From: Eurosta solidaginis
Taxonomy: Eukaryota > Arthropoda > Insecta > Diptera > Tephritidae
NCBI RefSeq assembly: GCF_040869045.1
Contig: NC_090322.1
Span: 275,492,662 to 275,556,661, forward strand
Direction of reading: 5' to 3'
DNA length: 64,000 bases
Shown: one piece after another, positions 10,560 through 23,203 of the stretch
Numbering within the stretch: the stretch's first letter is position 1
Layout: each line of letters opens with the position of its first letter
Program-made: the position numbers and the translations under genes
Notes under the pieces: generated by a model
What the model saw: the letters and a program-made list of their open reading frames with translations, nothing else
Database searches by the model: none
What the model was told of the DNA's origin: nothing

Positions 10560-12930
10560 CATGTGTGTATATGTGTAATCCATGACGTTTTTGTTGTTTA
10601 TTTCTTCATTAGTTTTAATAGCACATTTTGTTTTGTAGATATGTGTTTACAGCAAAAATAAATACACTCATAACACAAAATAAAATTTTAAAATTCTGAT
10701 TAAAAGGGGCACACGAATTAAGCTTAGGTATCAATTTATTATTTTCTTTTCTCGCTCTATATTAAACTTGTAACTTTATTTTATGAATACAGACATGATG
10801 TGAATGTAAAAACTGGAATTTAGGTTAAAATCAATAATAGGTAAGCCTATGTTTGAGGAAAACTTATCTATGTGTCTGAGCATACATATTAACAGAATTA
10901 CAAAATTTTGTGAATGAATTCCTTCAAAAACTTGAATTGACAAATGAATGAGCTAGTTTTGCTTATAACATTCACAATAATTTTTTGAAAAAATAATTAA
11001 AATTTGTGTATTTCATGAAAAAGATCGTAAAGATCTCATACCTCTTTACGGAGTACCAGAACTTTTCTGGCTCTTACAATTTTTTGTTACATTTCGTAAT
11101 TGAAGTTTTGAAATATGCATTTTTGGAATTCACAAGGTCTCCTATACGTTGTATATGCTATGTTTTAAACAAATTTTATATTGGAAACCATGGAAACAAT
11201 ATACAACTTAAGACTACAGCGCTGACTACACACTAGGGTCTTCCTTAAATTTGTTCATACATTTTTTTTTCGTAACACAAACTTTGTAACTACTAATTAA
11301 GCTGCAGCTCCAGTAGGTATTGGACCAATTTTGTTAAGCAAAGAATTTATCCGTTTTTCGAAGTTAGCCTCCAATACTTATAGCGTTTTCTTTTCTGGCA
11401 AAAGTGTTACGCTTTTTGTACGCCGCGCAAGGGTTGTAAATATATTTTGTTCTGTTCTAAAAAGCAGGTAACGCATTTACGGGATATTTCGTTCTTTTGT
11501 GAAAACCGGTGTGGCAGTGCAACTCCGCTAAACTAGCTGATAGTGACAATTTATTTTCGTAACTTCACATATTTTTAGGCGAAGAAAATTGAAATGAAGG
11601 AAATAATTGATGAATTTTTATTATCATTGACAGCGTGTTTGTGAAAATCAGCTAATACACGGGGTAGCCATTTTATGTTCTTTGCATGCACCAGAAATGT
11701 TGAAAATTTTCTGGGGTGGGAGTAACTCTATTAAGGCTTTACCATTCACTTAGCCAACAATTTATTTCAGAAAAGAAAACGTTATTAGATAGGCTTTCGA
11801 AGTTTGACATGTTGCCCTATATGGAAACTTTTTTCTTGTCAATTTTAAACACCAGTTAGGAAAAAACTAAGAAATCTGTATTTGGCTTATAATTTTTTCG
11901 AACTTTTGAGTAAAATAACAGCTTTTATCTAATCTTGCGAAGAAAAAACTTATACCAAACACCTAATGAGAAAAAAGGCAATTTTTTTACTTTTTAAGAT
12001 TTCACGTTGATTAAGAAAAATTACGGAAGTTCATACTTCTCTTTTTAAGGCTAACTTCGAAAAATGAAGAATATTGTTTCGTGTTTAAAAAATTGATATT
12101 GACGATATGGATAAATAGCTACAGTGGGACTATTTTTGTACTTAACTAAATAAAAATCTATCATATTAAATACCTATTTTAATGATTAGTTTTTGAGCAA
12201 ATTGTGTTACTAAATTTTGACGTGCAAAATGAGCGAATAAAATTTTTTGTAGACCGCAGTAGATATCCATAGATGTTACTGTTGTTCAAAATTCCGACGG
12301 CTTTTAATGGCATGGAAAGAAATTTTCATGGTTTATTGGAAATTTCCTTTTCAGGTATTTCGAAAATGCAATAAAACTGTGAAATTGTACTTATGTGGAT
12401 ATTACACTGGTGATATCCATTTGGAAGCTGGAAATCAATGAAGTTGTAATAAGCAGTAATTTGATATGCAATTGCAAAAATTTTTAGAACAGAATGTACG
12501 AAATATCTAGATTGAAAAAAAAAACTCACATAGCGAACACTTTTGTATGCCAATGATTGCATAAATTATTGTATATTAATTTTCGCTATACATACATATG
12601 TATATGTATAAATAAAAAGAAAAATATAGATTGAGAGCAATTTGAAATCCTTCCATGAATAACTCAGCTAATCGGATTGATATGAAAACGAAGACAATGA
12701 AACATTGTTTTTGTTTTTTTTACTTTGGCTTTAAAGTATAACTTACGTTTAGATATGTAAGATAATTATACATGTGTATATGCATATATACAGATAAAGT
12801 AGTAGTAAGTTAGGCATTGAAATTTGAAATTATTTTTATACAAGCAAGATTAATATAGGATTGTATGCTAACAACTACAAAATATGTATTTGCACACATA
12901 TCATCATCTCATGAATTAGTAAACACATTT
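10560..12930. other. Intergenic AT-rich region
   Basis: No gene is supported. A 17-bp inverted pair TTTTTCGAAGTTAGCCT (11354-11370 and 12049-12065) brackets about 680 bp with further partial inverted similarity near 11775-11810, possibly an old MITE. Short ORFs have AT-driven composition and no family features. Confidence 0.5.
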
Positions 12931-12931
12931 A

Positions 12932-13780
12932 ATTCGAGCTTACGATTTCTCGAACTTGTTCGAGAAGAGACTTCTCGCGAGTCTCGCCTTCTCGCGAGAT
13001 TCTCGAATCTCGAATTACTCGTAAGGCTCGCGAACTTCTCGACATTCAATTTAATCGATTCATTGGCTGTTTTATATAGAGCTTACGATTTCTTCTGGAG
13101 CACAAGCGAAAATTTCTACAAAACCACAACAAAAAAACACCGAAATGTAGCAACCCAGCGGGTCAGGGGGTTAGAATATACCCGCGGTAGGTATGCCTGT
13201 CGTAAGAGGCGACTAAAATACCGGATTGGCCTGAAGGTTTAATGTGGCCATATAAATCGTTCCCGAGATGGTCGGGCCAGCACCTTAATGATGCTGTGTT
13301 ACCGGAGCGTACCGGATCTGTAAACGGCAAAGGACCATCACATCGATCACTCCCTAAACCTTCGGGGAGCAACCGTATCGCTACAACAACAACAACAACA
13401 ACAACACCGAAATGTAGAAATGCAGCGACTGAATTGAAAGACGAGAAGCTTGCCAGTATTACGAGTATTTCGAGATTCGAGAATCTCGCGAGAAGCCGTG
13501 TTCTCCATGTCTCGTTAAAAAAATAAAATATTGTGAACAAAATGATATGTATAATAAATATGTTTTGGTTAAATGTCATTGAAAAGCAATATAATCGAAA
13601 AAAAATCACAAGTAAAAAAACCAAGTGTATAAACACTGTCCATACAGCAATTAAGTTTACGTCGAGAAGCTCGCGAGTTTTACGAGTACTTCGAGACACG
13701 AGAATCTCGCGAAAAGTCGAGTTCTCGATTTCTCGGGTCTCGAAAATCTCGCTTGTGTTCGAGAAGAAATCGTAAGCTCT
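12932..13780. mobile_element. Fold-back type element with CTCGCGAG-rich arms
   Basis: Terminal arms of roughly 130 bp, from GAGCTTACGATTTCT (12936 on) and its reverse complement ending at 13780, are made of degenerate TCTCGCGAG/TCTCGAA subrepeats, many of them palindromic. Extra partial copies of the terminus (13077-13120) and of the arm (13435-13520) lie inside. ACATTTA flanks both sides (12925-12931 and 13781-13787), suggesting a 7- to 8-bp target duplication. No transposase is present. A retroposon is nested inside at 13151-13402. Open frames of up to 211 codons across it are artefacts of the repeat. Confidence 0.65.
13151..13402 (+). mobile_element. Short retroposon (SINE or LINE 3' end) with (CAA)n tail and 15-bp target duplication
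   Basis: The 252-bp insertion is flanked by AACACCGAAATGTAG at 13136-13150 and 13403-13417, a target duplication of retroposition size. It begins CAACCCAGCGGGTCAGGGGG, contains GCCTGTCGTAAGAGGCGACT and ACCGGAGCGTACCGG, and ends in a CTACAACAACAA tail. Diverged relatives lie at 9541-9785 and 44370-44490. GTCGTAAGAGGCGACT-type sequences recur in insect non-LTR element 3' ends (general knowledge). I cannot decide between a SINE and a truncated LINE. Confidence 0.7.
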
Positions 13781-13789
13781 ACATTTATT

Positions 13790-16010
13790 ACATTTCAAAA
13801 CTGCTTTAGCACTGATACACTCTTATTAAAAGAAGAACAATATGGGACCGGGAATTATTAAATTTTGTGAGATTATTTAGCTAAATGCATGCAATAGTTT
13901 CAGTAGAGATTATTGGCGGGAAATTAATAACTTCGAAGTAAATCACATATCTGTAATATTTTTTTTGATCTTCCTCAATGAACACTATTTCCTTAACATA
14001 AGAAATAAAAATATAAAAACGACTCTGTTTTTGATCAAATAAAATCAAATATTTTTTCATTCAAATCAAATACTGCAGAAATTTTGGAAAATATCTTAAA
14101 GCAGTTGCTAAAATATGTGTTGAATTTAATAGCTAACAGCTGTTCAGATGCAATTAGGAGTGGTTATTAAAAATTAAATTCAAGATAGCTGAAGTATCTC
14201 CTATCGATAGGAAAGAATTTACCGCCATATTCAATTTTACATTATTTTTTTAATATTCTACCGCTAGCAAGGTCGAATTGACCGCACAGTGCCTAATCCT
14301 TCTCAGAAACGTATCGGGCCATAATAGTTTTTTAAAATCTGTATCTGTTTTGAATATAATATTTTTATTGAACAATTGAGCATTTCTTGCCCATCATTGG
14401 CGATTACTATTAACTAGAATAATTTTGAATAGCTTTTTAAAAGGGCCTACTTTTAAGGATTCCTGAAATAAATTATTTTACAAAAAATATTCCCCAAATA
14501 ATAATTGGGTGGAACATCACTCTACTACGGAGGCCACTTCGATAACGGCCTAACTCACAATTGTTTGAAGAAAACCGATCTCTAAATTTATTTTCAAGGG
14601 ATAGGGATCTTAGTTGCGGTAGGATGTTTTGGAACAAATACAGATAATGTATTAGGTTGAAAAGCAATATCCAACTATGCGGACTATTATATAGTCTTGG
14701 CTATTACATTATCACATGGTACAAATGAAGAGTTTATCATAAGAAGGGCACATGTTCACCTTTGGAAAAAATCACATCTTTGTTGTAATGTATACTTTTT
14801 TCAACTGCTACATTTTATTTCGATGAAACTGGGTATTTACTTGTAATTGGCTCATTTCATTGCCCTTTTTTGTGTATGCTGAACAATTTGAAAATGTGAA
14901 TATGTGCCATTTAATAATAAACGATTCAATTAGCCGCTCAGATCAGGTGATATGGTAATATTGATATGCCACCATCACTTATCCTTTAAGTCAAATAAGA
15001 ATTTCCTTCTCATTCATTTATTCATACATACTTAATATTTACACACACATATATGCAGATAATGACGAACAATTAAACATCTAAATTATCCTAGTCCATC
15101 TAAAAAAAAAAAATTACGTAAAAAATACCATTAAACGTTAACGGCATCTCTAATAAAAAACACGAAAAGATCAAACTTATCAACCCTTAATAAATATTAT
15201 TATACAAATTATTGCATTTTTAATTTGTTAAGCTATGAATACACATATTTTCTGCTACCGGTTTTATTATAGTTATCTAATTTTGTTAAAAATTATTTTA
15301 CAAAACCACTCATATATTCATACATACTTGCTATAAGTTTATAAGTATATCTGCAGTAAAAAGTGATTGTTTATGTATGTATGTATTCTGTGCATAATTA
15401 TTAAACCGAAGTTTTATAACTAAGCCATCATTATTTCACACTCCGATGTGTCCAAATATTATTAATCCAATAGATATTAAAAGGAAATTTCTTAAATATT
15501 TTAACTTCAATTACAATTGTTTTAACTAATTTTAATGACTTCTAATATAATATTCTTATTAGGAATCGTTTGGCTGAACGTATGCAACCATTTAAGAATT
15601 TTAATAAATTATAACCCAAACTGTATTTGCAATAAAATAAAAAAAATATTTTCTACATCAAAGTCATGGTATATTTACTTTAATTTACGCCGTTTTTCTC
15701 GGGAAACCTGTGCAAGCGTACACCTCTAACAATTCAATCATGCTGCTTCTAAAGGCCTTGATTCCAGTTGAAAACCCAAAGAGAGTCCCAGTTTATTTAA
15801 TTTTACTTTTCTCTAAACCGCGGCCCCTTCTTTTTTCTTTCCTGAAATTCTCTGGGCCTGAATATTTATTCCCTTTACATAACCTAGCCCGCGAAGTGGG
15901 CGAATTTCAAGGTATGAGCATTTTGACCCCGGAAAGAAAAACTAAAGAAGAAACAAACACATTTTTTTTTTATATTGGATTCCGATCGATTTGTAAATTT
16001 TTTGTGTATT
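13790..16010. other. Intergenic AT-rich region
   Basis: Nothing coding is supported. The palindrome CTATCGATAG near 14203 contains TATCGATA, the DREF-binding motif, but no promoter is recognisable nearby. An open frame at 15710-16015 has no family resemblance. Confidence 0.45.
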
Positions 16011-16015
16011 TTTAA

Positions 16016-16488
16016 GCTAGTTCGATCTAAATGGGTTGAGTGCAAATAAAACTAGTTATTTCACCTTACGGCCCAACTTTCCTTGGCATCTTCAGGGGCG
16101 GATGTATATATTTTTAACAATAAAACATACCAAACAACAACAGTTAATGATTTAAAATAATCACGAGAAAAACATAATTTCATACACCAATAAATTGAAA
16201 ACCATTCACTTACATTGATACTTAAACATTGATGATTGTTTAAATATCAATGTAAGTGAAGGGTGTACCGTTTAGGGATGGTTAAGCGCCAATTAAGTAA
16301 GTAAGTGAAGGGTTTTCAATTTATTGGTGTATGAAATTATGTTTTTCTCGTGATTATTTTAAATCATTAACTGTTGTTGTCTGGTATGTTTTATTGTTAA
16401 AAAATATAGATCCGCCCCTGAAGATGCCAAGGAAAGTTGGCGAAATAACTCGTTTTATTTGCACTCAACCCATTTAGATCGAACTAGC
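16016..16488. mobile_element. Long palindromic MITE flanked by TTAA
   Basis: Two nearly identical inverted arms of about 220 bp (16016-16235 and the reverse complement of 16270-16488) begin GCTAGTTCGATCTAAATGGG, with a short loop. TTAA lies at both ends (16012-16015 and 16489-16492), which could be a piggyBac-type target duplication. The arms differ by a few substitutions and short indels. No protein is encoded. Confidence 0.8.
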
Positions 16489-16516
16489 TTAAACATTTTC
16501 TTCAATCATAAAAGTT

Positions 16517-16522
16517 TTTATT
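16517..16522 (-). terminator. Poly(A) signal for the Gly/His-rich gene
   Basis: AATAAA on the minus strand about 180 nt past the stop at 16700. Confidence 0.45.
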
Positions 16523-16699
16523 TTTTCTTATCTTAACTATTGATAAATATGGATTATATTCACAGAGGAATGGTTTATACATATATGAAGATACTCATCG
16601 ATGAACATACATATTTATGAATAAATGTCTGTAATGATCTACTTAAACTAATTATCCCTAAATAGTTTGTTCTATATCCAATAAGAGGTACTAAAATTG

Positions 16700-17889
16700 T
16701 TACTTCACAACTGGTGGCAGATAACCGTTTGATGGAGGCAGATATTCGTTAGCTGGAGGGAGATAATCGTTGGCTGGCGGCAGATAGCCGGCACCACCAG
16801 CAGCCCCTTGGTGACCATCCGCGTAGCCTGACCCACCACCCAACTCACCGATCACTTTTAGAGATTTGACTGTTTCGATTGCGTCGTCTCCTGCTGATCC
16901 GCTATGGCCACCACCATAACTAGTGCTGACACCGTGCCCACCGCCATTATTTGAGTGACTTCCTTGCTCATGAATGACTCTTATAGTTTTAACATCATTT
17001 CCACCATGAAAACCACCACTCTGGGCATTTCCTACATAACCACCTACATGATCGCTGTCGTGACCACCTCCATGGCCGCCGTTGACACGGCTTTTTTCGT
17101 GTATGATTTTAATCGTTTTAACTTCGTCACCGCTAGTTGCGCTGCCAGAACCAACACCATAATTATATCCACCGCCAACTGATCCGCTATCATATCCTCC
17201 CGCTGTATTGCCTCCGTAAGAGCCACCTTCTTTTGCGTGACCACCCCCATAGCTCTGAACTCCGTTAGCTTGCTCGTGAATTACTTTAATTGTTTTTACC
17301 ACATCACCTCCAGAAACACCTCCATGCAATCCACCATATGATCCACCGCCGCCATGACTATAATCGGCATTATCAGAATGGCTTGAAGAAAATCCATTGC
17401 TTACAGAATGTTCGTGGATAACTCTGATAATCTTCACATCCCCGCCGGCAATGGCTCCATTGGCGCCACCACTGCCATAACCACCATGCCCACCATTTCC
17501 GCTATGGTGACCACCAACTGCACCTGCATTTTCGTGTATCACTTTGATTATTTTAACATCTCCTCCGCCGTGCCCACTAAAATCTGCGTGCGCCGTTGAG
17601 CCACCATGGCCGCCGTGGCTACCATGGCTTCTACTGTGACTATGTCCACTTTCGTGAACGATTTGGTATGTTTTCACATCGCCACCGCCGCCGGATCCAC
17701 CATAATCACTATGACCACCATGTCCTCCATGCACACCATGCCCTCTACTGTATCCACTTCCACCGCCAACACCTAGAAGACCTGCTGAGCTTAAAGCCAC
17801 CAATGTAGCAAGTATACAAGCAAATACCTGCTGACAAAGTAATTATTATCACGGAGCTTGGTTCACATTTAAGTAAATTTTACCTTCAT
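16700..17889 (-). CDS. Secreted Gly/His-rich repeat protein, probably cuticular
   Basis: Two exons, 17884-17889 (ATG AAG) and 16700-17827, with a GTAAAA donor and CAGCAG acceptor, give 377 residues. A two-codon first exon followed by a short intron is common in insect cuticle genes. Residues 1-18 (MKVFACILATLVALSSAG) are a signal peptide. The mature protein is Gly/Ser/His-rich and carries about seven spaced copies of a DVKTIKVIHE motif (for example GDVKIIKVIHE, NDVKTIRVIHEQ), each followed by a GGHGG-like linker. The C-terminus has four YLPP repeats (DYLPPANEYLPPSNGYLPP). This design suits an extracellular structural protein. The exact family (CPLCG-like or other) cannot be settled from the sequence, so no symbol is given. 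Confidence 0.88.
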
Positions 17890-17960
17890 TTTCTATTTTC
17901 TTCGTATACGAGGTAAATGGAAATACCGAGCTGATTGGGTTAATGAACATCGAAACTCGA

Positions 17961-17995
17961 ACTGAAGCTGCTTGAGTTAAAGTCAATCATTTATA
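17961..17995 (-). promoter_or_regulatory. Core promoter (TATA + Inr) of the Gly/His-rich gene
   Basis: On the minus strand TATAAA (17990-17995) is followed by TCAGTT (17960-17965) with about 30 nt between the TATA box and the Inr adenine, the standard insect spacing. The first ATG lies about 75 nt downstream. Confidence 0.75.
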
Positions 17996-18663
17996 CTTAA
18001 AACAAAAGACTGAGGGCACGTACTTTGTAATCATAATATAGTCGAGCCATTTACCAATGCAGAAATAGTGTTGGTGTTTCTAATTTTTTGTTGTATTAAT
18101 CATCATCATTAAAGCCAAACGCAGTGAATGAGTGACCCCAGACATGACTACCCAAACACCAACCCAACTTACAGCATTTCGATGAACTATTGCATCAAAA
18201 CGAAACATAGAGAGAAAAGTAAATAGTAAATAGTCGTTATCGCGTTTACTCAATATCAATACCCGAAAAACCAATGTGTCCGGTACGTTTTTATGTTTTT
18301 AATTTGTTGTTGTTGCTGTTGGCATATCAATTCTATTTCAAATTGATGCGCTGTATTTCTCATATAAGCCTAAAGGTATAACACCAATGTTGCAAGTTCA
18401 CGCATTAATTAACGATTTCGATGTGATCTTTTCCAGTTTTCAGTAGCCATTAAATATGTATTTTGAAAATATTGTCTCTCTCTGTTTTTATACCTAGTTG
18501 TCACAAGCAAAGAGCGTGTTATAACTTTGCCCACATACCAGCGGCTTTTAACGGAATAAACGGGTTGCAATTGCTATAGACTTCCTTATATCGCGAAAAG
18601 TGATGCACAATATAATTGATTCTTCTCCACTTCTGGGCATTGGTACTGAGCAGCATTACCTTA

Positions 18664-18904
18664 GGGCCTCATTTTCTATTACGAAACGAAAGTTCGTTTG
18701 GCCCCAGAGAGGAGTATCTTGTGTATTTGCACTATGTTAAACGATGGCAACGTATCATTTGACAACTGCTTTCGCCTTTCTGTTTGATATTAAGAAAGAA
18801 ACCAAAAGGCCGAACGAAAACGATAGAGACTACCATTGCTTGACGAAATCGTTTGGAGGCGAATCGTTCATCTGATCTCTCATTCGCAACACAGAATGAA
18901 GCCC
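18664..18904. mobile_element. PIF/Harbinger-like MITE, 241 bp, TTA duplication
   Basis: The inverted termini GGGCCTCATTTTCTATTACG and GGGCTTCATTCTGTGTTGCG are flanked by TTA at 18661-18663 and 18905-18907. Termini starting GGGC with a TWA target duplication fit PIF/Harbinger. No transposase lies inside. Confidence 0.65.
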
Positions 18905-19083
18905 TTAGTCTTGTAGTGTGAACCTTTGGTCGGATTAGATACTGCAGCCCTTTATATAATTATTTACTACCTTATGAATCTAAAATATTTAGATTAAAGA
19001 GGATTTAAAAAGGTATGAATTTCTGCAATATTAAAAAAACGAAAAAATAAGCTTTAAATTGTGTTATGTAGTTACACATATAT

Positions 19084-19340
19084 TAGGGCGGGTCGATTTA
19101 AAAATCGCTCATTGCTCTGTGAAAATCGTATTCTAGGGATCAAAATAAGAAACTTTGCCGAAGGAACCATACCTCTAAAACGAATTCTGATGTCCCCCCC
19201 TTTGGGTCGAACTTTTGTGTAGGGGCAATTTCAATTCTACCTGCTGTGTCTTGTGGTGGCTTAAAAAAACCAACACAAGCAATTTTCCGATCTGCAACTG
19301 TGTCACAGTGATACCTTCATTTTTTAATTTTTGAAAACTT
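19084..19340. repeat. Truncated MITE end (TTAGGGCGGGTCGATTT)
   Basis: The terminus resembles that of the complete palindromic element at 52284-52788 (TTAGGGTGGCTCGATTT), but no matching second end is visible. The interior is not coding. Confidence 0.4.
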
Positions 19341-21116
19341 CAAAAAGGTTGTAATGTAGGACTTTCAGTTTGACTAGTTTTTGTGCTCTAAAGTTATGTC
19401 TCAACTTTTGAAAGTGAAATATAACTACGACGGACTGGACTACCTTCATAACTGATCCTGTAAGAACGGTTCACGACTTCTCACCATCGACCGAAGAAAG
19501 ATGGAAAAGGCATAAACAAGGAAACTTTGTAAAGAATGAGCTAGATAGAGTATATCGGCATAACCAAAGGAGTGTTCGTAAGCAGGCTTATTTGTACCGA
19601 GAAAATATATGTAAGTATTTCAAAGCGGCTAAATTGAACGGTAACCACGCCCACTCTTTCAAACATATACCATAGGCAATATTGAAGTGTAAACTGAATA
19701 TATGGACGAAAAAAATTCCTGATGGAGGGAATCATGTTTATTTTCTCTGAAAAATCAAATCAGGTAAAACAAAAATTATATAAAAACGAAACACCTAATG
19801 TAGATATGCACGTAAGTATGTAAGTATTTCCAAACAAACTATAATTTCAAAACGAAACACTTCCACATATGAAGAAGTCAACAAGTTGTAGCTGTGGACC
19901 ATAACACAACAAACATCTGTAATCAAAGATCAGCCGGAAATGAGCTCATTTAGTGAGTTTGTGAGTGATTAGTATACATCCACATACAACCACCTTCATG
20001 GAAGCCTAGCAAGCTGTAGTTTTTTGCAAACACAAAATATATGTAAGTATTTGAGAAAAGTTTATTTAACTCATCAGAGTTTACAATACAATTAACATAA
20101 AATGGGGACTTAACTATTAACACGACTTTATCCCAGGGGTCGAAACTGTTATTCCTTTTATAATATAATTCATTGCAAAACTATTAATTTTGGTCTTTTA
20201 ATATACTTGGATCAAGATAAAAATTATTTTCGGATTGTTATTTTTTGAGTCCGATAGAAATAGTTAAATTCGGACTTTTAAATTAAAAAAATTGTTTGTT
20301 TCGGATAAGCCATTTCTTTGTTATCAAGCGGGACTTTTATTTTGACCTTAAAAAATAAAAGTCCGGATTTAACTTTTATTCCGGACTTTTATTTTTAAAA
20401 GTCTGAGTTTAACTATTTTAGATTAGATTAGATTAGATTAGATTAGATTTATTAATTTTCTTTCAAATCAAAATAATTTTTTACATGTTTACATATATAA
20501 AATTGCCACTTAAATTAATACATTGAAATTGAAAGAAAAGTAAGGCATTCTGTAAAGTTATCTAAAACTTTAGTTTTGAATGCCATCTCAAAAAAATTAA
20601 TAAATATATACAAATGTGTGTGGGGTGAAAATAGTTAATAAGTTGAAGTTAAAGTTACAAAATGTAAAATAAAATGTATAACAATAGAAAATAACAATGT
20701 TGAAATTAAATTACTAAGTGTCAGGGTTCAGCAAAGTTTTGATGTCGTCGTGTGACTGCTCTAATAAAAATGATTTGATATGTTTTAAAAATTCACGCAT
20801 ATTTCTAATGACACGTATAGACGCAGGTAGCGTATTGAAAGCTTTACAAGATACGATAGTAAAAAAGTTATTATAATGAGTAGTACGAGATGTGGGAACA
20901 ACAAAAAGTCCGAGTGAGTTTTGCCTCAAATTATAATTATCCGTGACTAGGCTGTGTAAATACCCACATCGAATAAAGAATATTTTTAAAAAACTCTATG
21001 CTGTGGTGGAAACGGTTCACATTACATATTTTCCTTATGACACATTTTTGAATAGTAAGAAGTTGCTGGATTTTACTGTAAGACGCACCACCCCAGCAGC
21101 ATATGCCATATTGAAG

Positions 21117-22301
21117 CTAAGAGTGAACCAAAGCGTAATAAAGCGTCTTCAGCGTTGCGTTTGAACATATATTCCTTAGACTATAAAAATAGCGCACAGT
21201 AGATCGCATGTATGCCTTCAGGCGAGAAATATGTGTTGACCAACTTAAGGATTGGTCCACAGAAACACCCAGATATTGGTAGGTATCAACTCTTTCAATT
21301 GGGAAACACTTATCGCTACAATTTGTTTCATGATTAAACGATGTACCAGAGCACGACATATTGCTAAGGGAGAAACGTCTGCAGTCAGTGGCGTGAAATA
21401 TAATGGCAATATCAGGTGAGGTTCTTGGATGTAAATTGAAATACATCAGTTTAGTTTTATTGCTGACGATCAGTTTATGTTTAGCAAACCACACTCTCAA
21501 CAAATGAGCATCGAAGTTGACACCTGCCACCAAATCTAGATAGTTCGATGAACTATAGGCTATAGCAAGGTCGTCTGCAAAAGCGGTAACCTTGCCATAG
21601 AACGGCAAAGAAAATAAAGAATTCGAATATACAAGGAACAGTATTGGACCTAGAACAGACCCTTGAAGTACTCCTAAGGTAGTTGTCACAGAATTGCTTA
21701 AACAATTGCCAACCTTTACTTTCTGCACTCTTCCTGATAAATATGATTTGAGCCAATTGTACATAAAGCCACGAAAGCCTATGCAATACAATTTATCTAA
21801 CAGTATTTGGTGATCAACCATATCAAATGCTTTCGTGATATCAATAAACAGGCCAGCACAGTTCTGCTTTTTGTCTAACTCGCCATAAATAACAGAATAA
21901 AAGCTCAGCAGGGCATCTTCTGTTGAGAGTCCAGATCTAAATCCGTATTGCATTGAACTGAAAAAATGTTTGTTGTTAAGAAAAGAAAGAATTCTACTTT
22001 TAACAAGCTTTTCAAAAGTTTTGGAAATAGAAGAAAGTAAAGAGATTGGTCGGTAATTGTTTATATCTTTTTTGTTCCCCTTTTTATATAAAGGAATGAC
22101 AACAGCACATTTTAAATCAGTAGGAAAAGTTCCAGAGTACACGCTTTTGTTAAACAAATTAATTAAAATTTGATTTGAAACACCATCAGAGCCACAAGAT
22201 CTGGAGTTGTCCAACGATTTTACTACCTTCAGTAATTCAGTGCCAGTAAAAGGTTCAAAGAAAAAACTACTACCTAAATTTGAAATAACTGAGTTATTCA
22301 T
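21117..22301 (-). pseudogene. LINE reverse transcriptase domain
   Basis: The 394-codon open frame carries the RT blocks: VVIPLYKKGNKKDINNYRPI, GFRSGLSTEDALL, LFIDITKAFDMVDHQILL, QGSVLGPILFLVYSNSL and the catalytic AFADDLAIAYSS. The usual Pro before QGS is Leu, and VND-type residues after LVY are changed, signs of decay. It would copy the element's own RNA at the target site. The C-terminal continuation is in another frame at 20714-20929. Confidence 0.88.
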
Positions 22302-22481
22302 TGAAAGTTCGTATGTATAAGTAGTTGTAAGTTTGCCCGATTGCTGAAAAGTGACTATTAAAAAGGTTTGCTACAGTTGTGGGATCAGAAATATTTAGGC
22401 CACTATTACATAAAACAATTGATGAGTCAATTGATTTAGGACTACGATTTAAAAGGCTGTTTATAACATTCCATTCCTTTT

Positions 22482-22808
22482 TTATAACCTTTTATAGAAA
22501 CTGTCGCGTTCCAATCGTACTTCTTTTCTTAACCTTCTACAAAGATCTCTATGTCGACTACGAATCCTTGTATTCGAAGGATTTTTAGTGCTCTTTCTTC
22601 CAAGCTTGTTTTTAAGGCGAATCTTTTTCATCAACTGCTTACTTATCCAAGGCTTTAACCTTATATCAGATCTAGGTGAAGTGACGGAGAAGGTTGCATC
22701 CTGAATGTGGCTTATAAAAGTATTTAAAAAAATGTGGTATGCATTGGATACGTCTTTCTCAGCAAAAACTTTGCCCCAGGACTCAAACCGTAAGCTTTGA
22801 TTAAGCAA
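22482..22808 (-). pseudogene. LINE ORF2 linker between endonuclease and RT
   Basis: A 108-codon segment rich in Lys/Arg with KPWISKQLMKKIRLKNKL, typical of the region between APE and RT domains in CR1/jockey-type ORF2. It is out of frame with the RT. Confidence 0.7.
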
Positions 22809-22852
22809 ACCGAAATTAATCTTGGTTAATTTTTAACTCGTGTTACTTCTAT

Positions 22853-23203
22853 TTATGCTTTTTTCCATGCAATATTTATTACTATACCAGTCATAGTATG
22901 ATCTGTAATTTTAAAGTAAAGGTTTATGCCGGAAATATTTTTAAAAGTACTACAGCTGCTGCGACCAAAAACATGGTCGATGCAGCTTCCAGAAACACTA
23001 CGAGTAGATACATTTAAGAACGATGTTAAACCATAATTAGCCATAAGCGTTAGGTAGTTATCAGTTGTATCACTCGGTCTGAGGATATCCAAATTAAAGT
23101 CACCTAAAATAATGAAATTGCCTGAATTCTCGCTACAAAGAAGAGTTGAAAACTCTTCCAAAAATGTCTGTGCAGAAACCGAATGTAATCTATAGACACA
23201 CAT
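22853..23203 (-). pseudogene. LINE AP-endonuclease C-terminal half
   Basis: Carries FIILGDFNLDILR (catalytic Asp/Asn block), SCIDHVFGRS and ITDHTM, the conserved GDFN, DHV and DH motifs of LINE endonucleases. The N-terminal half (VVHQNIRKN) is in another frame at 23419-23601. Confidence 0.8.

Noticed and set aside
13163..13798. 211-codon minus-strand frame and other frames over 12865-13775
   Set aside because: They run through the fold-back arms and nested retroposon; no protein family, and composition follows the repeats.
15710..16015. 101-codon plus-strand ORF
   Set aside because: No recognisable domain, runs into the flank of the palindromic MITE, poor coding composition.
20421..20448. 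GATTA tandem repeat as telomere-like sequence
   Set aside because: It is only about 28 bp and sits precisely at the 3' end of a LINE; it is the element's tail.
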